Origin: Nitrobacter sp. Nb-311A
GTDB lineage: Bacteria; Pseudomonadota; Alphaproteobacteria; Rhizobiales; Xanthobacteraceae
NCBI RefSeq assembly: GCF_000152905.1
Contig: NZ_AAMY01000005.1
Location: 96,265 to 160,264 of the forward strand
Reading direction: 5' to 3'
Length of the DNA: 64,000 bases
Program-made: the position numbers and the translations under genes
Notes under the pieces: generated by a model
What the model saw: only the letters and a program-made list of their open reading frames with translations
Told to the model about the DNA's origin: nothing
The model's database searches: none
Shown: in pieces, positions 1 through 8,700 of the stretch
Position numbering within the stretch: the stretch's first letter is position 1
Layout: each line of letters begins with the position of its first letter

Positions 1-355
1 TGAAGCGACTGGTGAATGTGAGGTGAAGCAGGTCCGGCGCGTTGGTCACCACCTCCCTGCCAGTCGGCGTGGCCGTCAGCAAGCATTGGCGCTTGTCGCT
101 CGCGCTACGCTGACGCTGCACCAAGTTTAGCGCAGCAAGCCGATCGACGATGGTTGTAACTGTCGCCTGGCTGAATTGCAGCGCCTGCGCGATGACGCTC
201 GGCGTCGTTTCCGTGCGCGCGTCGATCTCGCGCAACACGAGCCATTGCGATGTGGTGAGGCCTGTCGCGAGAGCCAGCCGGCGACTGCCGATTTCGGTCG
301 CTCGCAGTACCCGTCGCAGGGCACGCAAGGTCAATGAAGCGATCTCTGGTTTCAT
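1..355 (-). CDS. ectR: MarR-family regulator, EctR-like, cut by left edge
   Basis: On the minus strand an ATG at 353-355 opens 118 codons that run off the left edge, so the C-terminus is missing. Visible are TTSQWLVLREID, a recognition-helix segment SQATVTTIVDRL and a wing reading QRQRSASDKRQCLLTATPTG, the usual MarR winged-helix pattern. MarR proteins of the EctR type repress ect operons in other proteobacteria, and this gene lies divergently about 245 bases from ectA, so the same role is inferred. Out-of-phase frames over the same bases are longer in part but have no recognisable motif. Fold is well supported; the target is inferred from position. Confidence 0.8.
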   Translation of the reverse strand, partial: MKPEIASLTLRALRRVLRATEIGSRRLALATGLTTSQWLVLREIDARTETTPSVIAQALQFSQATVTTIVDRLAALNLVQRQRSASDKRQCLLTATPTGREVVTNAPDLLHLTFTSRF

Positions 356-410
356 GTGCCAGCCTTTAACCTTGCCCTCATTCTGAAGCGAATCGCCATT
401 GATCCACTGC

Positions 411-565
411 AAGATATTCGAAATTAATTTGATATTCTAAATAGTTCAGGGAGTTGAAATCACAGAAATTGACACATATTTCGCTATCTTGCCATCGAAG
501 AGCCTATGCGATAGCTTAAATATAATACGTAAACTGAAGCAATTAATTCGGATACTGAAGCAATT
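411..565. promoter_or_regulatory. ectR-ectA intergenic region with repeats
   Basis: This AT-rich stretch lies between the divergent regulator and ectA. It holds a perfect palindrome AAATTAATTT (421-430) flanked by two direct copies of GATATTC (413-419, 431-437). Closer to ectA it holds two copies of ACTGAAGCAATT (533-544, 554-565) spaced 21 bases, two helical turns. MarR proteins bind inverted or repeated half-sites in such regions, so these are candidate operators. Promoter elements were not mapped. Confidence 0.45.
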
Positions 566-599
566 GCGGGGTCGTCAGATTCGAACATCAGATAGATCC

Positions 600-1151
600 T
601 TGTCCGCGACATTGAATGCTGTTCGGCGCTTTCGGGAAGGAGTCCGGTTGAGGAAGCCTACGGTTGCGGATGGCCCCGCGATCACGCGGCTGATCGCGGC
701 CAGCGCGCCGCTCGACGTCAATTCCGCTTATTGCAACTTGCTTCAGTGTACGCATTTCGCGGACACGTGCATCGTTGCCGAACGGGGTGGAGAAATCCTT
801 GGATGGGTTTCGGGATATCGTCCACCGAGCGAGCCGAGCAGCTTCTTCGTGTGGCAAGTGGCGATCGCGAGAGAGGCGCGCGGCAAGGGCCTCGCCCGGC
901 ACATGATCAACGCCTTGCTGGACCGGCCGTTCGCTGCGGGCGTCACCCGCCTCATTGCTACTGTGACGGAAGATAATGCGCCGTCGCGGGCTTTGTTCAA
1001 TGGATTGGCCCGTGCATGGCGCGCTTCGCTGACCAGGCGTGCGATGTTCGAATGCGACACGCATTTCGCCGGCGCGCACGCCACCGAATGGCTGGTCTGC
1101 ATCGGTCCTTTACAAGGCCGACACTTCCAAACTCAAGATCAGGAGATCTGA
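600..1151 (+). CDS. ectA: L-2,4-diaminobutyrate N-acetyltransferase (ectoine synthesis)
   Basis: Acetylates L-2,4-diaminobutyrate at the gamma amino group with acetyl-CoA, the second step from aspartate semialdehyde to ectoine. The 183-residue product shows the EctA/GNAT pattern: LRKPTVADGPAI near the N-terminus, LDVNSAYCNLLQCTHFADTC, VAERGGEILGWVSGY, the acetyl-CoA loop REARGKGLARHMI, and a C-terminal WLVCIGPL. A TTG at 600 gives the usual family length. The frame is open further upstream, but that part would encode unrelated sequence over the repeats. No strong ribosome site precedes the TTG, so the exact start is uncertain. It is followed four bases later by ectB. Confidence 0.9.
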   Translation: MSATLNAVRRFREGVRLRKPTVADGPAITRLIAASAPLDVNSAYCNLLQCTHFADTCIVAERGGEILGWVSGYRPPSEPSSFFVWQVAIAREARGKGLARHMINALLDRPFAAGVTRLIATVTEDNAPSRALFNGLARAWRASLTRRAMFECDTHFAGAHATEWLVCIGPLQGRHFQTQDQEI

Positions 1152-1155
1152 CGAC

Positions 1156-2478
1156 ATGGCCACAACTGTGCTTGCCGCGCGGCGGCCTACGCCGACCCGC
1201 CGCATTCCCGACCGCTCCATCTATGAGCGCCGTGAATCCGAAGTGCGCAGCTATGCGCGCGCCATGCCGCGGCAGTTCAACAAGGCCGAAGGCGTTTGGA
1301 TGTACGACAATCAGGGCGGTCGCTATCTCGACTTTCTGTCGGGATGCTCGACGCTCAATTACGGTCACAATCATCCGGTGTTGAAGAAAGCGCTGATCGA
1401 GTACATCTCCGCCAACGGCATCACCCACGGGCTTGATCTTCACACCGATGCCAAGGCGGAGTTCCTCGCAACCTTCGAGTCGGTGATCCTGAAGTCGCGC
1501 GGGCTGGACTATCGCGCGATGTTCACCGGACCCACCGGCACCAACGCAGTCGAAGCCGCCATCAAGCTGGCCCGCAAGGTGACCGGCCGCGGATTGGTGA
1601 TAGCGTTCACCAACGGCTTTCACGGCATGACCCTCGGCGCGCTGGCCTGCACCGGCAACGCCGCCAAACGCATCGGCGCGGGAGTGCCGCTCAGTCACGT
1701 CAGCCACGAGCTGTATGACGGCTATCTCGGCCCGGATGTCGATACCGCCGAACTGCTGGATCGGCGGTTATCCGATCCTTCCAGCGGACTCGATGCGCCG
1801 GCGGCGATTCTCGTCGAGACGGTGCAGGGCGAGGGCGGGCTTAACACCGCGTCGCCGGAATGGTTGCGCGCCATCGCCGACATCGCCAGACGTCACGGCG
1901 CGCTGCTGATCGTCGACGACATTCAGGCCGGCTGCGGCCGCACCGGAACATTCTTCAGCTTCGAAGGCATGGGTTTCACGCCGGATATCGTCACCATGGC
2001 GAAATCGCTCTCCGGCATGGGACTGCCGTTCGCGCTCACCTTGTTCCGTCCGGATCTCGACCGGTGGTCGCCGGGCGAGCATAACGGCACGTTCCGCGGC
2101 AACAACCACGCTTTCGTCACCGCGACGGCCGCGTTGCGGCACTTCTGGAAGGATGACGCCTTTGAGAAGGATATCGCGCACAGGGGGCGGCTGCTGGCGA
2201 AACGCCTGGACGCGGTGGCTGACGAGTTCGGACTTTCAACGCGCGGCCGTGGCATGATGCGCGGCATCAATGTCGGGTCCGGCGAGGTCGCCGACACCAT
2301 TACCCGCGCCTGCTTCTCCGCTGGGCTCATCATCGAGACCAGCGGCGCGCATGACGAAATCGTCAAGGTGCTTGCCCCTCTCACTATCGACGATGCTGTT
2401 CTTTCTGCCGGCCTCGACATTCTTGAGGAATCGGTTCGCACCGTGGTGACCGGCAGTCACGGCGTCGCAGCCGAATAA
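1156..2478 (+). CDS. ectB: Diaminobutyrate-2-oxoglutarate aminotransferase
   Basis: PLP-dependent class III aminotransferase (440 residues) that converts aspartate semialdehyde plus glutamate into diaminobutyrate, the first step of ectoine synthesis. Seen: FTGPTGTNAVEAAIKLARK in the PLP-phosphate region, FHGMTLGALACTGN, LIVDDIQAGCGRTG with the PLP-contacting Asp, and the Schiff-base lysine in TMAKSLSGMGLP. The chosen ATG at 1156 follows ACAGG/AGGAG-like sequence inside the end of ectA; the frame continues upstream only through ectA. Four bases separate it from ectA, so the two are translated from one message. Confidence 0.95.
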   Translation: MATTVLAARRPTPTRRIPDRSIYERRESEVRSYARAMPRQFNKAEGVWMYDNQGGRYLDFLSGCSTLNYGHNHPVLKKALIEYISANGITHGLDLHTDAKAEFLATFESVILKSRGLDYRAMFTGPTGTNAVEAAIKLARKVTGRGLVIAFTNGFHGMTLGALACTGNAAKRIGAGVPLSHVSHELYDGYLGPDVDTAELLDRRLSDPSSGLDAPAAILVETVQGEGGLNTASPEWLRAIADIARRHGALLIVDDIQAGCGRTGTFFSFEGMGFTPDIVTMAKSLSGMGLPFALTLFRPDLDRWSPGEHNGTFRGNNHAFVTATAALRHFWKDDAFEKDIAHRGRLLAKRLDAVADEFGLSTRGRGMMRGINVGSGEVADTITRACFSAGLIIETSGAHDEIVKVLAPLTIDDAVLSAGLDILEESVRTVVTGSHGVAAE

Positions 2479-2497
2479 AGCAAGAAAGAGAAAATGA

Positions 2498-2914
2498 ATG
2501 ATCGTTCGTCAACTCAGCAACATTCGAAAGACCGACCGGCTCGTCAAATCGAAGGGTTGGGACAGTACCCGCCTTCTCCTCAAGCGCGATGGCATGGGCT
2601 TCTCCTTCCACATCACGACGATGTACGCCGGCGAAGAACTCAAGATGCATTATCAGAACCATCTTGAGGCGGTTTTCGTTCTGGAAGGGACCGGGGTCAT
2701 CGAGGATCTCGGGACCGGGAAAATCCACAAGCTTGAGCCTGGCGTCATGTACGCGCTCAACAAGCACGACCGCCACATCGTTCGCCCCAGGACAGACATT
2801 CTGACGGCCTGCGTGTTCAATCCGCCGGTCGCCGGCCAGGAGGTGCACGACGAGAACGGCGCCTATCCGGCGGAGGCCGACATCGCGCCGCAGAAGGCAG
2901 CGGTCAATTCCTGA
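2498..2914 (+). CDS. ectC: L-ectoine synthase
   Basis: Cyclises N-gamma-acetyldiaminobutyrate to ectoine with loss of water. The 138-residue cupin protein starts [14 protein letters not shown] and has [20 protein letters not shown] and [17 protein letters not shown], the conserved EctC core with the metal-binding Glu/Tyr/His region. An ATG four bases upstream is out of frame; the one at 2498 follows AAGAAAGAG. It sits 19 bases after ectB and 23 before ectD in one operon. Confidence 0.96.
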   Translation: MIVRQLSNIRKTDRLVKSKGWDSTRLLLKRDGMGFSFHITTMYAGEELKMHYQNHLEAVFVLEGTGVIEDLGTGKIHKLEPGVMYALNKHDRHIVRPRTDILTACVFNPPVAGQEVHDENGAYPAEADIAPQKAAVNS

Positions 2915-2937
2915 AACTCTTTCGAGAGAGAATCGAG

Positions 2938-3858
2938 ATGAACGATTTTTACCCATCGCGTATCGCGCCGGAAGCACAGATGCTTCCGCGCCTCGATCCC
3001 GTCGTTCACGGCAAATGGACCGAGGATGCGCCGCTGACGCGACAGCAGGCCGAGGAGTTCGACCGCGACGGTTTCCTGGTGCTCGAGAACGTGTTCTCGC
3101 CGGAGGAGGTTGCCTATCTGCAGCAGCAGTCGAAGATATTGCTGTCGGGCCCCGAGGGCCTCAACCCGCAGACCGTCATCACCGAGCCCGGCAGCGCGGA
3201 AATCCGCTCGATCTTCGAAATCCACCTCCAGAGCCGCGTCATCGGACGCCTTGCCGCCGACGCGCGGCTCGCCGGGGTGGCCCAGTTTCTGCTCGACGAT
3301 ATGGTCTACATCCACCAGTCGCGCCTCAACTACAAGCCTGGCTTCGAGGGCAAGGAGTTCTATTGGCACTCCGATTTCGAGACCTGGCACGTTGAGGACG
3401 GCATGCCGCGCATGCGGGCGCTCTCCATGTCGGTGCTTTTGGCGGAGAACACGCCGGACAACGGACCTTTGATGCTGATGCCCGGCTCGCACCGGGTCTT
3501 TCTGACCTGTATCGGCGCGACGCCGGAAGATCACTATCGCACTTCGTTGAAGAAGCAGGAATTCGGTGTCCCCGACCGGCGGAGTCTGACCGAACTGGCA
3601 CATCGTCATGACATCGTGGCTGCGACCGGCGGGCCGGGCACGGTGGTGATTTTCGACTGCAATACAATGCATGGATCGAATAGCAACATCACGCCCTATC
3701 CACGCGCCAACGCGTTCTTCGTCTACAATGCGGTGAGCAACCGGCTGCGGGAACCGTTCGGCGTCAAGAAGCCGCGGCCGGGTTTCATCGCCGCGCGCGG
3801 CGAAACGAAGCCTCTGGTGCCGCAGAGCAGCCCGCTGATGGAGGATGCCCTCACATGA
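2938..3858 (+). CDS. ectD: Ectoine 5-hydroxylase
   Basis: Fe(II)/2-oxoglutarate dioxygenase that converts ectoine to 5-hydroxyectoine. The 306-residue product has the EctD signature FYWHSDFETWHVEDGMPRMR, which supplies the iron-binding H-x-D pair, and a distal His in FDCNTMHGSNSNITPYPRAN followed by the 2-oxoglutarate-binding Arg. Length and motifs match the family closely. Its stop codon overlaps the ATG of the degraded ask gene by four bases, showing that the ancestral operon continued without a gap. Confidence 0.96.
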   Translation: MNDFYPSRIAPEAQMLPRLDPVVHGKWTEDAPLTRQQAEEFDRDGFLVLENVFSPEEVAYLQQQSKILLSGPEGLNPQTVITEPGSAEIRSIFEIHLQSRVIGRLAADARLAGVAQFLLDDMVYIHQSRLNYKPGFEGKEFYWHSDFETWHVEDGMPRMRALSMSVLLAENTPDNGPLMLMPGSHRVFLTCIGATPEDHYRTSLKKQEFGVPDRRSLTELAHRHDIVAATGGPGTVVIFDCNTMHGSNSNITPYPRANAFFVYNAVSNRLREPFGVKKPRPGFIAARGETKPLVPQSSPLMEDALT

Positions 3859-4246
3859 GCAGTGGTTATGGCATCGGGAAGGTCGGCGGAGCGTTCGGCA
3901 ATAACCTGATTGCGGCGCGTAACGGAGCGGGCTTTTATGATCGCGCCGTCGTCGTCGCGGCCTCTGACCGCGGTGTCGATGCTGTATCGGCCTGACGCTG
4001 TGGGACGGGCAGGGCCAGCTCAGTCTTGACGATCGCATTTGCGTCGCCGGCATCGCGGATGGCATCGATATGACGATGCCGATCGTCATCGACGTTGTCG
4101 GATGTGGTGTGGGCACGGCTCGCCGTTCTTGCCGCGGCTATTCGGAAATGATCTCTCCGCGCATCGGTGTGCTCGTCCGCATGGGCGTGCGCAATTCTTT
4201 CGATCGCACGCCCGATGCCCCGACGGTCGGGGGACGGCAGCCGTGA
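3855..4246 (+). pseudogene. ask: Remnant of ectoine-specific aspartokinase (ask_ect)
   Basis: Two frames carry recognisable but broken aspartokinase sequence. The first (3855-3995) starts MSSGYGIGKVGGAFGNN and reads on to YDRAVVVAASDRGVD, resembling the Ask_Ect N-terminus (KIGGTSM ... VVSAYGGVTD). The second, in another phase (about 3992-4246), contains LSLDDRI, ID-TMPIV and RGYSEMISPRIGVLV, resembling LSLDDRI ... PIVTGY ... DRGYSEMTFSRIAVLT of Ask_Ect. Most of the roughly 470-residue protein is missing, so the gene has suffered internal and 3' deletion and a frameshift. The ectABCD-ask order is common in other bacteria, which supports the reading. The family comparison is from memory, not a search. 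Confidence 0.8.
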
Positions 4247-5559
4247 CCTGCTCTGCGTCGGCTTCCGGATCAATCGACGAACGTGCCACGCTGCACCGTG
4301 CGATTGCCGCTTCCGCCATCGGTAACGCCGCGGAATGGTTCGACTACGGTATCTATGCCTACGGCGTCACCTATATTTCGACCGCGCTGTTTCCCGGCGA
4401 TGTCGGCGAGGCGGTCCTGTTCGCGCTGGCCACCTTCGCGATCTCCTTCCTGGTGCGTCCGCTTGGCGGCGTGTTCTGGGGCTCGCTCGGTGACAGGCTC
4501 GGCCGCAAATCGGTGCTGGCGCTGACCATCCTCCTGATGTCGGGCGCGACATTGTCGGTCGGCCTTATTCCGTCCTATGACAGCATCGGCTTCTGGGCTC
4601 CGCTGATCCTCATCGTCCTGCGTATGATCCAGGGCTTTTCGACTGGCGGCGAATATGGCGGCGCCGCGACGTTCATGGCCGAATACGCGCCGGACGAAAG
4701 TCGTGGCTTCTATGGCAGCTTCCTGGAGCTTGGAACGCTTGCGGGCTTCTCGCTGGGCGCGCTGCTGATGCTGACCTTCTCGCTGCTGCTTGGCGACGAG
4801 GTTATGCACGCCTGGGGATGGCGTATTCCGTTTCTGATCGCCGCGCCGATGGGCCTGATCGGCATGTATCTGCGTTCGCGGATGGAGGACACGCCAGTGT
4901 TCAGGGCGCATGAAGCCTCAAGCGAGATGAAACCATCGCCGGGACCGGGCGCTTTGATGCGACGGCACTGGCGGCCCATGCTGGTGGTCGGCGGTGCCGT
5001 TGTCGCGCTCAACGTCGTCAATTATACGCTTCTCAGCTACATGCCGACATATCTGCAGCGCCGGATCGGCCTATCGTCGGACGAAGCGCTGGCGGTGCCG
5101 CTGGTTGGCATGCTGTCCATGGCGCTGTTCCTGCCGTTGGCGGGACACCTTTCGGATCGCGTCGGGCGCCGCCCGATGTGGCGCTTTTCACTGATCGGGC
5201 TACTGCTGTTGGTGACGCCGCTTTATATGCTGATGGGCACCGGGCTTGTCGGCGCCTGTGTCGGCTTCATCCTGCTCGGACTACTCTACGTGCCGCAGCT
5301 TGCGACCATTTCCGCGACGTTCCCGGCGATGTTCCCGACCAGCGTGCGCTTCGCCGGATTTGCCAATGCCTACAATATTTCGACATCGATATTCGGCGGC
5401 ACGGCGCCGGTCGTCAGCAGCTTCCTCATTACCCTCACCGGCAATGAACTGATGCCCGCCTTCTACATGATGGGGACGTGCCTGGTCGGGCTGGTGGCGC
5501 TGCACTTCATGCCGGAAACGGCGGGACGGTCCCTTTATGACGATCCTTTCGCGGATTAG
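4243..5559 (+). CDS. MFS transporter, ProP/metabolite:H+ symporter type
   Basis: A 438-residue protein with about 12 hydrophobic segments and the MHS/ProP hallmarks: IGNAAEWFDYGIYAYG at the start of helix 1, GSLGDRLGRKSVL in loop 2-3, RMIQGFSTGGEYGGAATFMAEY in helix 4, and a second GHLSDRVGRRPMW loop. ProP-type carriers import compatible solutes or organic acids with protons. Its position at the end of the ectoine operon suggests ectoine or hydroxyectoine as substrate, which is inference. The GTG at 4243 overlaps the end of the ask remnant; the frame is open upstream only through that remnant. Confidence 0.85.
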   Translation: MTCSASASGSIDERATLHRAIAASAIGNAAEWFDYGIYAYGVTYISTALFPGDVGEAVLFALATFAISFLVRPLGGVFWGSLGDRLGRKSVLALTILLMSGATLSVGLIPSYDSIGFWAPLILIVLRMIQGFSTGGEYGGAATFMAEYAPDESRGFYGSFLELGTLAGFSLGALLMLTFSLLLGDEVMHAWGWRIPFLIAAPMGLIGMYLRSRMEDTPVFRAHEASSEMKPSPGPGALMRRHWRPMLVVGGAVVALNVVNYTLLSYMPTYLQRRIGLSSDEALAVPLVGMLSMALFLPLAGHLSDRVGRRPMWRFSLIGLLLLVTPLYMLMGTGLVGACVGFILLGLLYVPQLATISATFPAMFPTSVRFAGFANAYNISTSIFGGTAPVVSSFLITLTGNELMPAFYMMGTCLVGLVALHFMPETAGRSLYDDPFAD

Positions 5560-5602
5560 CGTTGCCTTTGAGGGGCGATCCATCCCATAGCCGTATCCTT
5601 TT

Positions 5603-5631
5603 AGGAATGTATGGACTTGCGAGACATTCCT
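5603..5631 (+). terminator. Hairpin after the ectoine cluster
   Basis: AGGAATGT (5603-5610) pairs with ACATTCCT (5624-5631) across a 13-base loop, 44 bases after the transporter stop. There is a pyrimidine-rich but not U-rich tail, so it is at best a weak terminator. Confidence 0.35.
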
Positions 5632-5721
5632 TCTCTTGGGCCAAGGGCAGGAAGAATGATCGGAATGCACAAGTGCAGGCACGATGTGAACCACCAGGCC
5701 GATGAGGAAAGGGCTTCTTAA

Positions 5722-5736
5722 CGGGGTGAAACCCCG
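5722..5736 (+). promoter_or_regulatory. Small hairpin in leader of the helicase operon
   Basis: CGGGGT (5722-5727) pairs with ACCCCG (5731-5736) around a GAA loop, 25 bases before the ATG at 5762. It could be a short terminator or a leader structure; there is no U-run after it. Confidence 0.3.
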
Positions 5737-5761
5737 CTAGTCTCTCCGAGGGGGCTCGTCA

Positions 5762-8700
5762 ATGCACAAGGATGATGTAGAAGGCGACGGGATTTGCGTT
5801 GCGGAGGATGCCAAGGCTCCTGTGATTGTTGCGGATGTCGCAGCCAGCTTTACTTACGCATCCTACCAGAACGCGATTCCGGTTATCCGATCCCTGCTGA
5901 TCGAGAACGTAAGCGACCGGCATATCGAGCGATGCACGCTCGAGCTGATCTCTTCGCCTTCGTTTTTGAGACCGAAAACCTGGACCATCGATCGGCTGTT
6001 GCCTGGGGACAGGCTTCCTCTGACCGATCGGAAGGTCGAACTCGACGCGGGCTATCTTGCGGGCCTCAACGAGGCGGAACGCGGCGAGATCACACTACGC
6101 CTTTCCTTGAGAGAAGACATCCTTGACGAGTGCCGTCTTTCCGTCAGGCTGCTCGCGCGTGATGAATGGGGCGGTGTCGCCGATATGGCGCAACTGCTGC
6201 CAGCCTTCGTGATGCCGAACGATCCGGGCGTGGCCCAGATCCTACGAACCGCGGCGGAACGGCTTGCCGCGCATGGCCATCCGAGCGGACTGGATGGCTA
6301 CCAATCCCAGGACCCTCAGCGAGCCTATATGCTGGCCGCGGCGGTTTATTCGGCCATTGCCGGGATGGGGATGCACTACGCCGAGCCGCCCGCGAGCTTT
6401 GAGAGCCGCGGCCAGAAGATCCGGCGTCCAAGTACCATCGCCGAGGAACGGCTGGCGACTTGCCTCGATACCACCCTGCTTTTTGCCGCTGCGCTGGAGG
6501 CCGCCGGATTGCACCCGGTTATCCTGATGTTCGAAGGACACGCGGCGGCCGGCGTATGGCTGACCAAGAGAACTTTCGCCCAGGCGATCGAGACGGATCA
6601 GATGGAGGTCCGCAAGGCGCTGGCGTCGCGCGAGCTGATCGTCTTCGAGACCACCGGCGTGACCCATCGCCCCGCCCTAACCTTCGAGAGTGCGGAACGA
6701 GCCCTGGATCGGCGTCTCGCCGAGGAAGAAGCTCGCGCTTTCGCCGCAGCGATCGACATCAAGCGGTCCCGAAGCGGCGGGATCACGCCGCTCGCCTCGC
6801 ACGAGCCGATCACGCGCAACGCCATCGATGATGAAACCGCTCCCGTCCCGGATTTGCCGCTTCCTCCAGCCCCGACTCTTGGCGATCTGCCGGTTGAAGC
6901 GATCGAGGTGAAGCCGACCACCGCCGCCGGCCGCATCGACCGCTGGCAGAAGAAGTTGCTCGACCTGACACTTCGCAATCGGCTTCTCAACTTTCCGGAT
7001 TCCAAAAAGACGATTCCGTTTCTCTGCACCGACATCGCTTATCTCGAAGACCGGCTCGCGAATGGCGCCGCCATCCGGATCATATCGTTGCCGGAGCAGA
7101 ACCCACTCGGCGAGCGCGACGCGACGATCTATCGTGATGTTCATGGACGCGATCTTCAGCGCGGTTTCGCGGCCGAATCGCTGCTCAGGGACGAGCTTCC
7201 CTCGCCATTGGAGGCGCGGCCGCTGGAGGCGCGGCTGATCCACCTCTATCGGCAGGTCCGCAACGACTTTGCCGAAGGAGGAGCCAACACTCTATTTCTC
7301 GCCGTCGGCTTCCTGCGCTGGAAGAAGAAGCCGGAAGACGAGCGCAGCTATCGCGCACCGCTTCTGCTGGTTCCGGTGAAACTCGAGCGCCGCAGCGCCA
7401 GTTCACGCTTCACGATTCGCTTCCACGAGGATGAACCACGCTTCAACGCGACCCTGTTGCAGTTCCTCGAGCGGGATTTCGATTTGGCGCTCCCCCAGTT
7501 CGGTGGCGATCTGCCGCTCGACGATAGCGGAGTGGATGTGCCGAAACTTCTCACCATGATGCGCCAGGCCGTCCGCGACGTGCCCGGCATGGAAGTCGTG
7601 GACGAGACGGCATTGTCGACCTTCTCCTTTGCGAAATTTCTCATGTGGAAGGATCTGGTCGAACGCACTGACGCGCTTCGCGAGAACAGGGTGGTCCGCC
7701 ACCTGATCGACACGCCCGAACAGGCATTTTCGGAAGGCGACGGACAACCGACATTCCGTGACGAGCGCGAGCTCGATCGCGTTTACGCACCGACGGATAT
7801 CATCCGTCTTCTTCCCTCGGACTCGTCGCAGACGGCGGCGAGCCTCGCGGCCGCCGAAGGACGAGATTTCGTTGTCGTCGGCCCGCCCGGTACCGGCAAG
7901 AGCCAGACCATCGCCAACATGATCGCCCACTGCCTCGCGGTCGGAAAGACTGTGCTGTTCGTCGCCGAAAAGACCGCCGCGCTCGACGTCGTCTATCGTC
8001 GGCTGCGCGAGCATGGCCTCGGAAACCATTGCATCGAATTGCATTCGAACAAGGCTGACCGCCGGCATTTTCTCGGACAGCTCAAGGCGGCCTGGGAGCA
8101 TGGCGGACCAACCGATGCGTCCGAATGGGTGGCGATCAATGAGCGCCTTCGATTGCGCCGCGACGAACTCAATGCCTATGTCGAAGCTCTGCACAAGCGC
8201 TACCCGAACGGATGGACGCCCTATTTTGCGCTGGGCCTCGCGCTCAAGGCCGCGAACGCCTCGGCACCGGTCTTTTCCTGGCCGGAACGGGATGCCCATG
8301 ACGCGCAAACCCTGCGCGACCTTGAAGACCTTGCCGCCGAACTCGGCCTTGTCTTCGCGTCGATCGAGCGGCAGCCAACGCTGGATCTCGTTGATGTCGT
8401 CGAGTGGAGCTCCGGGTGGCAGGACAGCCTGCTGACGGCAGCAATGTCGCTGGGGAACGCGATCGATCTGTTGGCGATTTCGTTCGAAGGTTATGTCGCT
8501 GCTCTTGGTTTGAAGCCGCGGAAGCGGCTATCACAAGCCGAACTCCAGGCACTGGCAGCCTTGGCAAGGGCCCTTCGGAAAAGTGCCGGTCGCGACATCA
8601 CGATCGCTTCCGATCGGGATTTTGCTCTGTGCGCCGGCGCATTGGACAGTTTAGGCCGATCCATCAACGATTATCGCGAAGCGGAGCGAGGCCTCAGCGC

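Noticed and set aside
3855..3995. A 46-residue gene overlapping the ectD stop
   Set aside because: It resembles only the first residues of an aspartokinase and continues in another phase, so it is treated as part of a pseudogene.
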